Assembly (NCBI RefSeq): GCF_947461875.1
Contig: NC_091483.1
Location: 58,972,216-59,036,215 of the forward strand
From: Haliaeetus albicilla
Lineage: Eukaryota; Chordata; Aves; Accipitriformes; Accipitridae
DNA length: 64,000 bases
Direction of reading: 5' to 3'
The notes under the pieces are model-generated. The model did no database searches and was not told the DNA's origin. It saw only the letters and a list, made by a program, of their open reading frames with translations. The translations under genes were made by a program, and so were the position numbers. Below are positions 27,334 through 37,310 of the stretch, piece after piece. Positions within the stretch are counted from its first letter, which is position 1. Each line of letters begins with the position of its first letter.

Positions 27334-27364
27334 GCTTTATCAGGCTGTGAATGAGTTTGACACC
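27334..27364 (+). other. RBM47: RBM47 5' UTR part of the first coding exon
   Basis: The 31 bases between the splice acceptor and the start codon. The ATG at 27365 has context CACC before it, with A at -3, which favours initiation. There is no in-frame stop between the acceptor and the ATG, so the true 5' limit of translation depends on the upstream exon, which is not identified. The start was chosen because the following MTAEDST matches the known RBM47 N-terminus. Confidence 0.75.
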
Positions 27365-28493
27365 ATGACCGCTGAGGACTCCACTGCAAGGATGAGCAAC
27401 GATTCCTCCAACGTGACTACAACGAAAGTCCCTGAAGGTGTTGCCGGTGCGCCCAACGAGGCAGCTCTGCTGGCCCTCATGGAGCGCACTGGATATAGCA
27501 TGATCCAGGAGAACGGGCAACGCAAGTATGGCGGCCCTCCTCCCGGCTGGGAGGGCCTGCACCCTCCTCGCGGCTGCGAAGTCTTTGTGGGCAAAATCCC
27601 CCGTGACGTCTACGAAGATGAGCTCGTCCCCGTGTTTGAGTCCGTCGGCCGCATCTATGAAATGCGCCTGATGATGGACTTTGATGGGAAGAACCGCGGC
27701 TACGCCTTCGTGATGTACACGCAGAAGCACGAGGCGAAGCGTGCCGTCAGGGAGCTGAACAACTACGAAATCCGCCCCGGCAGGCTGCTGGGTGTGTGCT
27801 GCAGTGTGGATAACTGCCGGCTCTTCATTGGAGGCATTCCCAAGATGAAGAAGAGAGAGGAGATCCTCGAAGAGATTGCCAAGGTGACGGAAGGTGTGCT
27901 GGATGTCATCGTGTATGCCAGCGCCGCAGACAAGATGAAGAACAGAGGCTTTGCCTTCGTGGAGTATGAGAGCCATCGAGCAGCAGCAATGGCCAGGAGG
28001 AAACTCATGCCAGGAAGGATCCAGCTGTGGGGACATCAAATAGCTGTTGACTGGGCGGAACCAGAGATAGATGTGGATGAAGATGTCATGGAGACTGTTA
28101 AAATCCTCTATGTGAGGAATTTAATGATTGAGACCACAGAGGACACCATTAAAAAGGTCTTTGGGCAGTTTAACCCTGGCTGTGTAGAGCGGGTGAAAAA
28201 AATACGTGATTATGCCTTTGTGCACTTTACAACCAGGGAAGATGCGATTCACGCCATGAACAACCTTAATGGTGTCGAACTGGAAGGCTCGTGCCTGGAG
28301 GTTACCTTGGCCAAGCCGGTAGACAAGGAGCAATACACTCGCTACCAGAAAGCAGCAAAAGGAGGGGCCACAGCAACGCCTGAAGTAACTCAGCAACCTA
28401 ATTATGTTTACTCTTGTGATCCGTACACACTAGCGTATTATGGATATCCATACAATGCCTTGATCGGGCCCAACAGAGATTACTTCGTGAAAG
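27365..28493 (+). CDS. RBM47: RBM47 coding exon 1: N-terminus and three RRMs (residues 1-376)
   Basis: RNA-binding motif protein 47, a mainly nuclear hnRNP-R/A1CF-like protein. In other vertebrates it is known to act as an APOBEC1 cofactor for C-to-U editing and to regulate splicing and mRNA stability. The exon encodes 376 codons plus one base. RRM1 shows RNP2 VFVGKI (73-78) and RNP1 RGYAFVMY (111-118). RRM2 shows LFIGGI (153-158) and RGFAFVEY (194-201). RRM3 shows ILYVRN (247-252) and RDYAFVHF (281-288). All aromatic RNP positions are intact, with no frameshift or stop. The exon ends GTG AAA G before donor GTTAGT at 28494. Having all three RRMs in one large exon, and the near-identity to the mammalian protein as I remember it, make the paralogues A1CF and RBM46 unlikely. 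The assembled protein is 597 residues, against 593 recalled for human. Confidence 0.97.
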
Positions 28494-29998
28494 GTTAGTA
28501 AGAACAATTAGGGGATGTCATGGACAGGTTTGATCTCAGGCTGGTGCAACCCAAGGTCTGCCTGAGCCAAAGGACAGTTGGTGCTATGCACTTTTTCTTA
28601 AACACTCTTACAGGTCTTTTTGCCATATTTGTGTTCAGTCTCATTTTAATTTATGACCATACAGAGTGTATTCATCTGTAAATAATTGCTAACATACAGG
28701 CTAGTATGAAGGAGGCATCAAAAATATGGTTAAGAATGAGCTAACGGACCAAGCACAGGATGGGGAAGAAAGGGATCTGTTTTTTATGAGTGCTGTACTA
28801 AGTCTGAGCAAGTCCAAGGATTCCAGCTTCTGATGCCTCCTTCCAAAGAGCTGGATCCTAAGTATTAGAGATCATGACAGAGTGCTCCCTTTGCCTTCTC
28901 CTGGAGGTGTGGGTATGGTGACCTGGTCATCCAAAGGGAGGGCTATCAGGGAAAGCATCAGCTGGGAGCTCTCTAGGTGTCATTTGCCCTCTGCATCAAA
29001 ATGACAGTAGTGCTGTGTCCTTTATAAAGTCATTTGAAAACTACCAGCAGAAGGAATCACATGAGTGCAAAATAATTCTATTTAATTAATCAGTTACAGT
29101 CATTAAAAATCAACCAAAAATCACTTATTCATAAGAAACCCTAGCAGCTATAACTGGTGGTATAACTACAATTATCCTGTACTTACAGGAATTATAGTTT
29201 CCTGAAATGTAATGTGTATTTCCATATAACAGGCAGTTTAGCATGAATATATTCTTAAAGCACCCACGTAAACCAAGAAATACTTTTAACACTAGTTGAT
29301 CAAGAATTTCAGCTTCTTCTTAATTTCCAGATTTGTACTTGTAATGAACTACAAAGGAGTTAACTGACAGTCTAAATATTCAATTAGGCCATCTTAGAGT
29401 GCATTAACACCACAGTGTTCAAAGTACTGTCGTAACATGCATGGAGTTGCTAAGATAAATAAAGGCAGTATTTTTGGAGATGGGGTATATTCACATCACT
29501 AACAAAATAGCAGAGAAAACAAACAACACTAGTAAAAATATACGCAATGGTGGGACAAAGTTGGTTAAAGGCCAGGTACAACTTCGGGCCATCTCTGCAG
29601 GGTCCCATTGCGGCCAGCTGAGAGGCTGGGTCTCCTCTGGAGGACAGCTGAGGGCAGAAGCTGTTCCTACGGCATAGAAATCACCCTGGAGGAGCCCTTC
29701 TCTCTCTGCTGAGTTCATTATATCCATAACACTTGCCACAAGAGTTGCGTCAGTATAAATAAGCTGTTAATATATGGTCAGAAACATCAAGAGCAAAACT
29801 TGTGTAGGCTTACTGGGTGCTTCTAAGGCCAACCTCTTCTGTTTTCCTAAGTAAGGTCACTAAGATTCAGACCGAACTAACTTCAGCAGCCTCATTTCTA
29901 AGCACATGCCTCCCAATCTAAGCCTGGGACTGTTCATGCTCCCCGTGGGGCTGTCACTCTCCATTATTCACCATCCTCTTCTATGTTGTTATCATAAG
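28494..29998 (+). other. RBM47: RBM47 intron after coding exon 1
   Basis: A phase-1 intron with donor GTTAGT at 28494 and acceptor ATAAG ending at 29998 (or CAG ending at 30001). I see no other gene or clear repeat in its 1.5 kb; short open frames on both strands look like chance. Confidence 0.9.
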
Positions 29999-30001
29999 CA
30001 G
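29996..30001 (+). promoter_or_regulatory. RBM47: Tandem NAGNAG splice acceptor (AAGCAG)
   Basis: Two acceptors three bases apart precede the second coding exon. Using the first (AG at 29997-29998) gives K-A-G-S-I across the junction, which matches the mammalian protein as I recall it. Using the second (AG at 30000-30001) gives K-G-S-I, one alanine shorter. Both keep the frame. CAG is usually the stronger acceptor triplet, so mixed use is plausible. Confidence 0.85.
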
Positions 30002-30205
30002 GCAGCATACGAGGCAGAGGGCGAGGTGCAGCTGGCAACAGAGCCCCGGGGCCCAGGGGCTCCTACCTGGGGGGATACTCCGCTGGCCGTGGCATCTACA
30101 GCAGGTACCATGAAGGCAAAGGAAAACAGCAAGAGAAAGGATACGAGCTGGTACCCAACTTGGAGTTACCTGCGGTCAATCCGGTGGCCATTAAGCCCGG
30201 TGCAG
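29999..30205 (+). CDS. RBM47: RBM47 coding exon 2: RG-rich linker (residues 377-445)
   Basis: 207 nt, phase 1 at both ends, so it can be skipped without a frameshift. It encodes 69 residues. The beginning is arginine/glycine-rich (SIRGRGRGAAGNRAPGPRG), followed by a GYSAGRGIYSRYHEGKGK part and a YELVPNLELPAVNPVAIKPG part. RG-rich segments in hnRNP-like proteins commonly support RNA binding, protein contacts and arginine methylation; that role is inferred here. The donor is CAG|GTTAGT at 30206. Human RBM47 has, as I recall, an isoform lacking 69 residues at this place, which fits the exact length. In the full transcript the last base joins TG of the next exon to make a valine codon. Confidence 0.95.
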
Positions 30206-32340
30206 GTTAGTATGTGCAGTGAGGGGAGGAAAGTGGAGGTGGCAGGCGAGCCCCCGCTCCAAGCCCTGTGTCAGGCATGCAGGGACCCCCCCAGGGCCAG
30301 CCCACGGCTGAGGCAATGGGAACTGCTCCAGGGTTGGCGCTCAGCACTCCCCTGTGCTGGATGCCTCCTGGCCCTGGCCAGGCTTTCTGCAAACAAGAGG
30401 CACGCAGTGGGACAGAGGACATGAACATCTGGGAGCTCTTCAGGCCAAAGAAAAAAGAGCTGAAGTCATGCCCACCCCTCCCATCCCCTTTTGCACCTCC
30501 TCAGGAGAAAGCGGACTTTCCTCTCTGTCTGGTCATGTACGGTAGAGCATGGTGACTAAGAGCAATCTTTCTCTCTTTTAATTTCTCCAATGCTAATTTC
30601 ACCCTGGGAGATTCCCTCCCCAGGTTTCCAGCCAGGCCAGAGCTCTCCCCTGCTTGGTTCGTATTTCTGTGGTACTACAAGGCTGGAAGAAGGACCTGGG
30701 GCTTTCCCATTGCAGGGAAGTCACTGGCTGAGGCAAGCTCCTCCGTCACCATCAGCGACATGGGGAAGGAGCAATGCAGGGAGCCCTCAGGGTCCAGCTT
30801 GCAGCGATGCAGTGCCTACAGGCGAGCTCTCAGCTCTGCTGGGCTGCACGGAGCCAGCCCAAGGGCCAGGGCAGGGATCACCCCCTTCTGCCACATCCTC
30901 AGCTGAGGAGCCAGCCCTTGCCCTTCCCAGGCGAATGGGATGAAGGCTGAAGCCCAGCAATTCCTCAAGATCCTGTTTGGAAAGATTTTTATTTGGAAAA
31001 ACAGCCTGAGGAAGAACGTCCGTGCAGGTGATGGGGGCAAGCCCTCTTGCAGAAGTCCGCAGATCTTCTCCCCATGCCCCCCTCCAAGTAAATTGTACCT
31101 GCAGGACCTAAGCGGTGTTTAATAATAAGAGCTGCAGTGGTTTCCCAAAACATGCTCCATACTGTCAGTGGAAACTACAGCTTGCATCTAATGAAGCCTG
31201 TGAAGAGTTCTTCACAACAGCTGGATGAGATCATGTGAGAAGAGGTCTAGAGACAAAGGAAGGCTGTTAAGATTAGAGCCGTTTCCAAAGGAAGATCAGA
31301 CTTCCTGAGAAAAATACCCACTTACAATCAGAAAATATTACCGCTATGTGTGTTTGTAAAGATATTTCAGGAATTCCAGGTATTACTAAAGGATGCTTGA
31401 AAAGTGGGCTTTGAAATGCACTCCTATTAGGGGTGTCTGTAATTCATTCGACTGCCAAACGAAAGCCTGAAGCTCAAGTCTAAATGTTTCTACACTTGAA
31501 GCATGTTGAGATTCAGATTTCTTTATCGGGTCTTCTCCTCTCATATGGTTCCAGCACAGCCTCTGAGCACAGAAGCACCTGGTCTGTTTTCCCCAACCAG
31601 ATCAGATGATCTAGTAAGAGGTACCACATGCAAGACTTATGTCTGTTATTAAAAGGGTATGACTCTGAAAGCACATTACCAGAACAAAGGAATAGAGATG
31701 TATCAACTCTGCAAGGTTTCCTACTGTTTAGAACAACCTTAAAGCTCATTTCTTTGCAAATGGTTAGAAAACTCCTGAGAGGTCACCCCAATACCCCAGC
31801 TGCCTGTTACAGCTTTTCTGCCAGAAGTTACCACAGAATGGAGCACGTGAGCTCTCTGCCTTTGCTTTGGTGAAAAATTATCCAGGTTATTTAAACCAGT
31901 GATAAAACTGGTTTGAGCTGACCAGGTGGACTTGGTGTAGAAGGAGAACTGGAAAAGCTCATGGGTGGAGGTCTCTGCTTGAGGAAACAGTGGTAGTCCA
32001 CTGGCGGTGGAAACATCTCTGCCTGAAAGATATCTGATCAGATCCTTTGTTGCAGTCTCCAGGATCAAAAGGAGAGTACTGCTTGCTGGCGCCTGTCCTT
32101 CTCACACACAGAATTGCACACTTCCACATTGCAAAGTTTCAACCCAGTGAAAGAAACCCGTGTGCATATTTTGCTTCATTTCTGATTTACTGGCTGCACC
32201 TTCCATCACCTGCCAACATCATTACTGCCAACATCACCTCTTAGCCATTTATTGATTACTCTGTTTTCCTTGTGAATACCCTTACTGCTGAAAGGCTTAC
32301 AAGCCGAATGCTGAAGTGTGCACTATGAGGCAACAGCAGA

Positions 32341-32998
32341 AATCATAGCATCATAGAAGAGTTTGGGTTGGAAGGGACCTATAAAGATCATCTAGTCCAA
32401 CCCCCTGTCACGAGCAGGGACATCTTTCACTAGGTCAGGTTGCTCAAAGCCCCATCCAAGTTCCTGACCTTGAACACTTCCAGGGATGGGGCATCCACAA
32501 CTTCTCTGGGCAACCTGTTCCAGCGTCTCATCACTCTCATCACTGAGTATTCCTTCTTTACGTCCAATCTAAATCTACCCTCTTTCAGTTTAAAACTGTT
32601 ACCCCTTGTCCTATCGCTACAGGCCCTACTAAAAAGTCTGTCCCTATCTTTCTTAGGAGCCCCCTTTAAGTACTGAAAGGCTGCAATAAGGTCTCCCTGG
32701 AGCCTTCTCTTCTCCAGGCTGAACAACCCCAACTCTCTCAGCCTTTCCTCACAGGAGAGGTGTTTCAGCCCTCTGGTCATTTTCATGGCCCTTCTCTGGA
32801 CCCACTCCAACAGGTCCATGTCTTTCTTATGTTGAGGACCCCAGAGCTGAACACAGTACTCCAGGTGGGGTCTCACCAGAGCAGAGGAGAGGGGCAGAAT
32901 CACCTCCCTTGACCTGCTGGCCACGCTTCTTTTGATGCAGCCCAGGATGCGACTGGCTTTCTGGGCTGTGAGCGTACATTGCTGGCTCATGTCCAATT
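32341..32998 (-). mobile_element. CR1 LINE, 5'-truncated copy
   Basis: A minus-strand CR1 retrotransposon. Its 3' end lies at the low-coordinate side, where the + strand shows the inverted CR1 tail 'catagcatcatagaa'. This is the octamer-like ATTCTATG repeat, followed by 'ttggaagggacct' and 'catctagtccaacccc'. The rest encodes the end of ORF2. The copy is cut off at about 32998, the 5' truncation normal for target-primed LINEs. At about 0.66 kb it is a small fraction of a full element. It lies antisense in an RBM47 intron and retains an open frame, so it is younger than the other LINE remnants here. No target-site duplication was recognised. Confidence 0.95.
32430..32996 (-). pseudogene. CR1 ORF2 C-terminal remnant (188 codons, open)
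   Basis: The frame is open for 188 codons to a stop at 32430-32432 and reads as the C-terminal part of the CR1 reverse-transcriptase polyprotein. Recognisable phrases are ILGCIKRSVASRSREVILPL, LVRPHLEYCVQLWGP, DLLEWVQRRAMKM and WNRLPREVVDAPSLEVFKV. The endonuclease domain and the catalytic reverse-transcriptase core are missing through 5' truncation, so it cannot act. The listed methionine start is incidental. A two-residue oddity (VRN before LDGAL) is near the end. About 90 bases of 3' UTR follow. Confidence 0.9.
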
Positions 32999-33856
32999 AC
33001 TGTGGTTATTGGGAATGTTCAGCAAAGCACATTTCTTCCCTAAGCACTGCCACGAAGCTCCATTTTGGACCATGTACAAACTCACCATCTCTGAACACTG
33101 TCATTCTGACGAGTATTTTCCCTTTGTCTGAAAGACCACAGCTCTAATTATTTTGCGTTATCCAATTTTGGCGTGAGGGAGAATTCTCTAAAGAGCAATT
33201 CCTTTTTTTCGGTGTCATTAAATAGATTGATCCTGTAGCAGAGAGATGGGATAAAACATATGTAACCAACTTAGTCCTGGGAAATGCATAATAGTAAATG
33301 AGCTGATATTTTGCAGAGTTGGCCAAAGGATGGCATATAGACTGGACCAGTTGCTGCCTGCAACTTCTGCAGTACAAACCACACTTTTCTTTCCTGGGGC
33401 AGCTCTGCCTATGGCAGCTACATGTCCTTTGATCTCAACAGCTGGAGCAGGGACCCCACTGGGACAGTACGCACTGCCACCCGTCCCTGTGCTCGGGCCA
33501 CACTCTTGGCCTGGGGGGAGGACAGTGGTGGTCAGAAGGGGCTGTGTAAATCTGGGTCACAGCTCCTGGTCCCCAGCAGGGCTCTGGCCCTGGGACACCC
33601 ATGCTGGGAGCATGGGAGAAAATGCTGGGCAGAGGAGGCAGCACTGAGCCCATCACTGTGCATCAGCCACGGTGCTCCCACTCGTGGGGAGGGCAGAGAT
33701 GCCCCAGGTCTCCCGCCGTCACATGGGGCTACCTGCCCTGAGAAGAGCAGCACAGGACTGCTGCAGGAGAGCCGGTGCAGCCAGGAGGGAGGGCTCTTTG
33801 AGATGAGGTCCTGGAAACCCTCTCCCAATGCACCTGATGTGTCTGCTCTCTCCTAG

Positions 33857-34059
33857 TGGCCATCCCTGCCATCGGTGCCCAGTACTCCATGTTTCAGGCC
33901 GCGCCGCCAGCCAAGATGATGGAAGACGGCAAAATCCACACTGTCGAGCACATCATCAACCCTATAGCCGTCCAGCAGGACCCGGCTAGCGCGGCAGCCG
34001 CTGCCGCAGCCGCAGCCGCGGCTGTAATACCAGCTGTCTCAACACCTCCCCCCTTCCAG
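33857..34059 (+). CDS. RBM47: RBM47 coding exon 3: alanine-tract exon (residues 446-513)
   Basis: 203 nt, entered in phase 1 after acceptor TCCTAG (33856) and ending on a codon boundary at CAG before donor GTGAGT (34060). It encodes VAIPAIGAQYSMFQ, then KMMEDGKIHTVEHIINPIAV, then an 11-alanine run (residues 491-501) and VIPAVSTPPPFQ. These segments are characteristic of the RBM47 C-terminal region. The tract is built from mixed GCN codons. The function of this part in the family is poorly defined; it is a low-complexity tail that probably mediates protein contacts (inference). Confidence 0.96.
33991..34023 (+). repeat. RBM47: First polyalanine tract (11 Ala, mixed GCN codons)
   Basis: Eleven consecutive alanine codons (GCG, GCA, GCC and GCT mixed) at residues 491-501. 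Because the codons are mixed, it is less prone to slippage than a pure trinucleotide repeat. Length is known to vary between vertebrate RBM47 proteins. Confidence 0.95.
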
Positions 34060-34457
34060 GTGAGTTCAGCACATAAGTCCTGCTTCCCATACATCCTGCT
34101 TCCCATAGGTCCCACTCTGCGTACCCGGGGTGGGGGGAAAGCCTGGCCTCCTGCCCTGCTTCCATTCAGGAGATGTTGTCAAGGATGTTACGGTGCCCAA
34201 CAGCCCTGCAGTTCATCTGACCCGTCTTAGACATCTGCACTTTGGTCAGCTGCTCTCCCTGCTGTGGGGGACCCAAATCTGGGAGGGATGGAACAGCCCC
34301 CCATGATGGCATAACTCTCATTCAACGGGACATGTGCTGCCTACCCTCCTGTTATCACCTCCCCTTCTAGGGGGTTTGCAATTCAGGAGGTAGAAATGGG
34401 ATATTACAGCAATTGAAGCACTTTTTTTGAGGTCTGAACCCGATGCTTTCCTTCCAG
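34060..34457 (+). other. RBM47: RBM47 last intron
   Basis: A 398-bp phase-0 intron with donor GTGAGT at 34060 and acceptor CTTCCAG ending at 34457. Nothing else is recognised in it. Confidence 0.93.
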
Positions 34458-34712
34458 GGCCGCCCCATCACACCAGTATACACCATGGCTCCCAATGTGC
34501 AGCGGATTCCCGCCGCCGGGATTTACGGGACAAGTTACGTGCCATTCGCTGCACCTGCCACAGCGACAGCGACGATAGCCACGCTACAGAAGAATGCCGC
34601 CGCCGCTGCCGCCGCTGCCGCTGCCTACGGGGGATACGCTGGCTACATCCCCCCGGCATTCCCGGCTGCGACCATCCAGGTCCCCATCCACGACGTCTAC
34701 CAGACGTACTGA
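34458..34712 (+). CDS. RBM47: RBM47 last coding exon (residues 514-597 and stop)
   Basis: 255 nt encoding 84 residues and TGA at 34710-34712. It starts GRPITPVYTMAPNVQRIPAA, passes through YVPFAAPATATATIATLQKN and a 10-alanine run (560-569), and ends with YGGYAGYIPPAF and a terminal DVYQTY. The end motif is the conserved RBM47 C-terminus. The ATATAT segment appears one AT dipeptide longer than the human sequence as I remember it. The reading frame is intact. Confidence 0.96.
   Translation, partial: GRPITPVYTMAPNVQRIPAAGIYGTSYVPFAAPATATATIATLQKNAAAAAAAAAAYGGYAGYIPPAFPAATIQVPIHDVYQTY
34596..34625 (+). repeat. RBM47: Second polyalanine tract (10 Ala)
   Basis: Ten alanine codons, only GCC and GCT, at residues 560-569. 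The codon mix is narrower than in the first tract, so it is the likelier of the two to vary in length. Confidence 0.95.
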
Positions 34713-35011
34713 GACTGTCAGCAGAGGAGGGTGGCGGAGAACCACACACTGAAGGAACACTTTACTATTTATGAAGAAAGAACCGGCTGCAAAAGAGTAA
34801 ACATTTGGGCTCGGTAAACTGATGCAGAAAGTGAAGAATGTCATAGAAAAACGTGTTTGAAATATTTTCTACGCTTGAAGTTTTCACTAACTTTTTTAGG
34901 CTATTTTTAAAATTTAACACGCCTGTATTCATACATTTCTAAAGGACCTCAATGCATCCAGCCCACCGCTGACGTGCATTTATACGCATCCTAGTGGGGT
35001 TGCATAGGGTC

Positions 35012-35028
35012 TTTTTTTTTTTTTTTTT
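35012..35028. repeat. T17 homopolymer in the 3' UTR
   Basis: Seventeen consecutive T. In the transcript it is a U17 run, a possible binding site for U-rich-binding proteins. Confidence 0.9.
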
Positions 35029-36943
35029 AGCAGTTATATTTTCAATATATTTGTGGTATGAAGGTTATTTTTTAGTAACTTCTGCACTCCAGAGATGTCT
35101 ATTTTGTAGTGCCTTTAATAATATATCAGCTATATATTAAAAAGCACACCTGAGCAGCTAGGGAAAGTTTTAACAATATATTTTGAAGAATATATTCAAT
35201 ATTTAAAGAATACGTACCTTAGATTTCTTTTTTTTAAGAAAAAAACCAACAAGTATCTTATTTAAAAAAACATACTGGAAAGTGCAATTTGAAAAACGTG
35301 CAAGACCTCTGCATTTTTGTGCTATCATTAATACAACCTGCTTGTTCTTATTTGAAATCAGAAGTAACTAATATTGCCTGTTTGGGAGAAGGAGAAAAAA
35401 AAAAGCCTCCTCACACAAACTTCTTCACAGTGTGATTTGCAGGCTTGTGTTAAGTAAAGGAAAGGCTCTGAGTTTTCCTCAACAACTGGATTTTCTATTT
35501 ATTGAAGCTACTCATAGTTGGATCACGTGCAGAAATGAGTAGCCGATATTTCGCGCGAGGTGTCTTGACTTAGATCTTCATCCAGTATAAAACCTAGGCT
35601 CTTTTTCAACACTCTTTATTTTATTCTTTGAAGTGTATGTTGTAGTCACTGAGAATGTATGCTGCTGTCGGCAAAGGCAGGTGCGCTCTCACTGAGAGGA
35701 TGCGCAGCGTTACTTACCCATTGCTCCATCGTGTTCCGTGAGAAATTTCCGAGGTACTAGGGGTGGTAGTGATACTGGAATTAGTGAAACAGGGCTAGCC
35801 TCCCTCCCGGCCTCCCTTCCACACTTAATTCCCTTTCTCCGCAACTGGAGTTGTACATGCACATCAGGGGCGGGAGTGATTAGACCCCATGATTTTAAGA
35901 CATAGAGCTTGTAAATATCTTTTAATATACATTTTTAAAGTCATTTTATGTTGCAAATTTACATGGTATGTGGTTTGCCACAAAACAAAAACCTTTTATT
36001 GCGATGTTATAAAAAAGTTTGTTTTATTAAGAAGTAAATATATTATTGCAGTGTTTTGTGGCCTGTTTAAAGGCTTTTCTTTAGTAGTGCGGTGAATGTA
36101 AAATATAGTAAAACGGTAAAGAAATATCTTGCCTATTGTATGAAGTGCATCAGCCCTGCAAACACAGCTCCGGTAACACGAGGTGTGAAGCAGGGAGTGA
36201 GCCAACAATGTTCCTTTACTTTTTGTGGTATAAGTACCAACCGAAGGGGTTTTGTATTGAGTATATTTTGACAACTGAACCACTTCCAGACCACGTCCAG
36301 CTCAGTTAAGTGACCTTTTAATACACTTTTTTTTCCTTGCCTCAAAATTGAGCAGTTGGTTTTTAGGTGCTCTCGCTCAGCCAAGCTGAGCTCTCCTCAA
36401 CCCTGTCGACCCGTTAGCGAAAGCACTGTGAGGTTAACCATTAGGTCGGACTCTGCCCTCCCGCGCCCCTTCCTGGGGGACTTTTATTGCCTCTCCCTGC
36501 GCACCCTGAAAGCGCACCCAGCCCTTAGCCCCGAGGCCCTGCTCCTTTCTAGGGCGAGAGGAGGTGATTTGGGCAAAGCCCCGAGGGGCCAGCCCCCAAC
36601 CCCAACGGGGAGGCCAGCACTGCCTCCTCCAGCCCTCCGGCTAAGGCCTTGCACGGCTCAACACTAAACGCGGCCGTGGGTCCGTGGGCTCTGCACAAAC
36701 ACCCCTGGGGTCGGGAAGAGGCAGCCTAGTGGTTTGGGTCTCTGCCGGTCCCTTTCCAGCCCCGCGCCACGGCTGACCCGCAGAGGAGGCATGAAGGGTG
36801 ATGGCTCCCTTGCCGCTCCTCTCCCGGCCCGCAGGACGAGGGTCCTGCCGCTCGCAGAGGTGGCGGGGAGAGAAAGGAGCCAACGAGAGCAAACCCCGAG
36901 GTGCCCCAGGCCAGCGGTGGGTGCTGCCTGCACCAGGGCAGGA

Positions 36944-37008
36944 GCAGGCAGGACCCGGGGACGCAGGCAGGATGCGGGGATGCAGGCAGGATGCAGGGAT
37001 GCAGGCAG
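36944..37008. repeat. 19-bp GC-rich minisatellite, about 3.4 copies
   Basis: Units at 36944-36962, 36963-36981 and 36982-37000 follow the pattern GCAGGCAGGATGCGGGGAT with one to three substitutions. A partial fourth begins at 37001. It lies in the GC-rich block inside the probable RBM47 3' UTR. Confidence 0.85.
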
Positions 37009-37304
37009 CCAGGTCGCACGGAGTCTCCCGCGCATGCCTGTCTTTTACACTTGCTTCTAAACCATTTCATGTACACTACTACTGAGGTAAGTCTGATAAC
37101 TTGAAATGTGAACATCTTTAGGTTAAGAACAAACTATTCAAAGAAAAGAATATATATATTAAAAAAATACAAAACTAGTGTGCCTTATTCTCAAAAGAGC
37201 TGATATTTTAGGTGTTTTATTGTATCTCTGTTCTCTGTACTGTCAGAAGCCTCTGAGTTTATTTAGTTCTTGCTCCATTTACGGTACATTTCTAGGACGT
37301 AGTG

Positions 37305-37310
37305 AATAAA
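37305..37310 (+). promoter_or_regulatory. RBM47: Candidate RBM47 poly(A) signal AATAAA
   Basis: A canonical hexamer in the context GTGAATAAAGAATTTT, followed within 25 bases by a U-rich stretch (CTGTTATTTCATTG). It is the first canonical AATAAA that I noticed downstream of the RBM47 stop. Confidence 0.55.

Larger units (their letters stand above)
30206..33856 (+). other. RBM47: RBM47 intron after coding exon 2
   Basis: A phase-1 intron of 3.65 kb, from donor GTTAGT at 30206 to acceptor TCCTAG ending at 33856. Its one recognised content is an antisense CR1 element at about 32341-32998. The GC-rich first part (30206-30960) and last part (33400-33850) contain open frames on several strands, but none with a known domain. 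Confidence 0.9.

Noticed and set aside
27302..28039. 245-codon open frame on the minus strand opposite RBM47 exon 1
   Set aside because: It is the antisense shadow of the strongly constrained RRM exon; the translation has no domain and the sense frame explains the openness.
29906..30424. 172-codon plus-strand frame spanning RBM47 coding exon 2
   Set aside because: It is out of frame with the RG-rich exon and runs through both splice sites into intron.
32440..32676. Plus-strand open frame over the CR1 element
   Set aside because: It is the reverse strand of the CR1 ORF2 remnant, not a gene.
34427..34774. Alternative frame over the RBM47 last exon (Arg/Cys-rich)
   Set aside because: A shadow of the GCN-repeat coding frame; the real frame joins correctly to the upstream exon and ends in DVYQTY.
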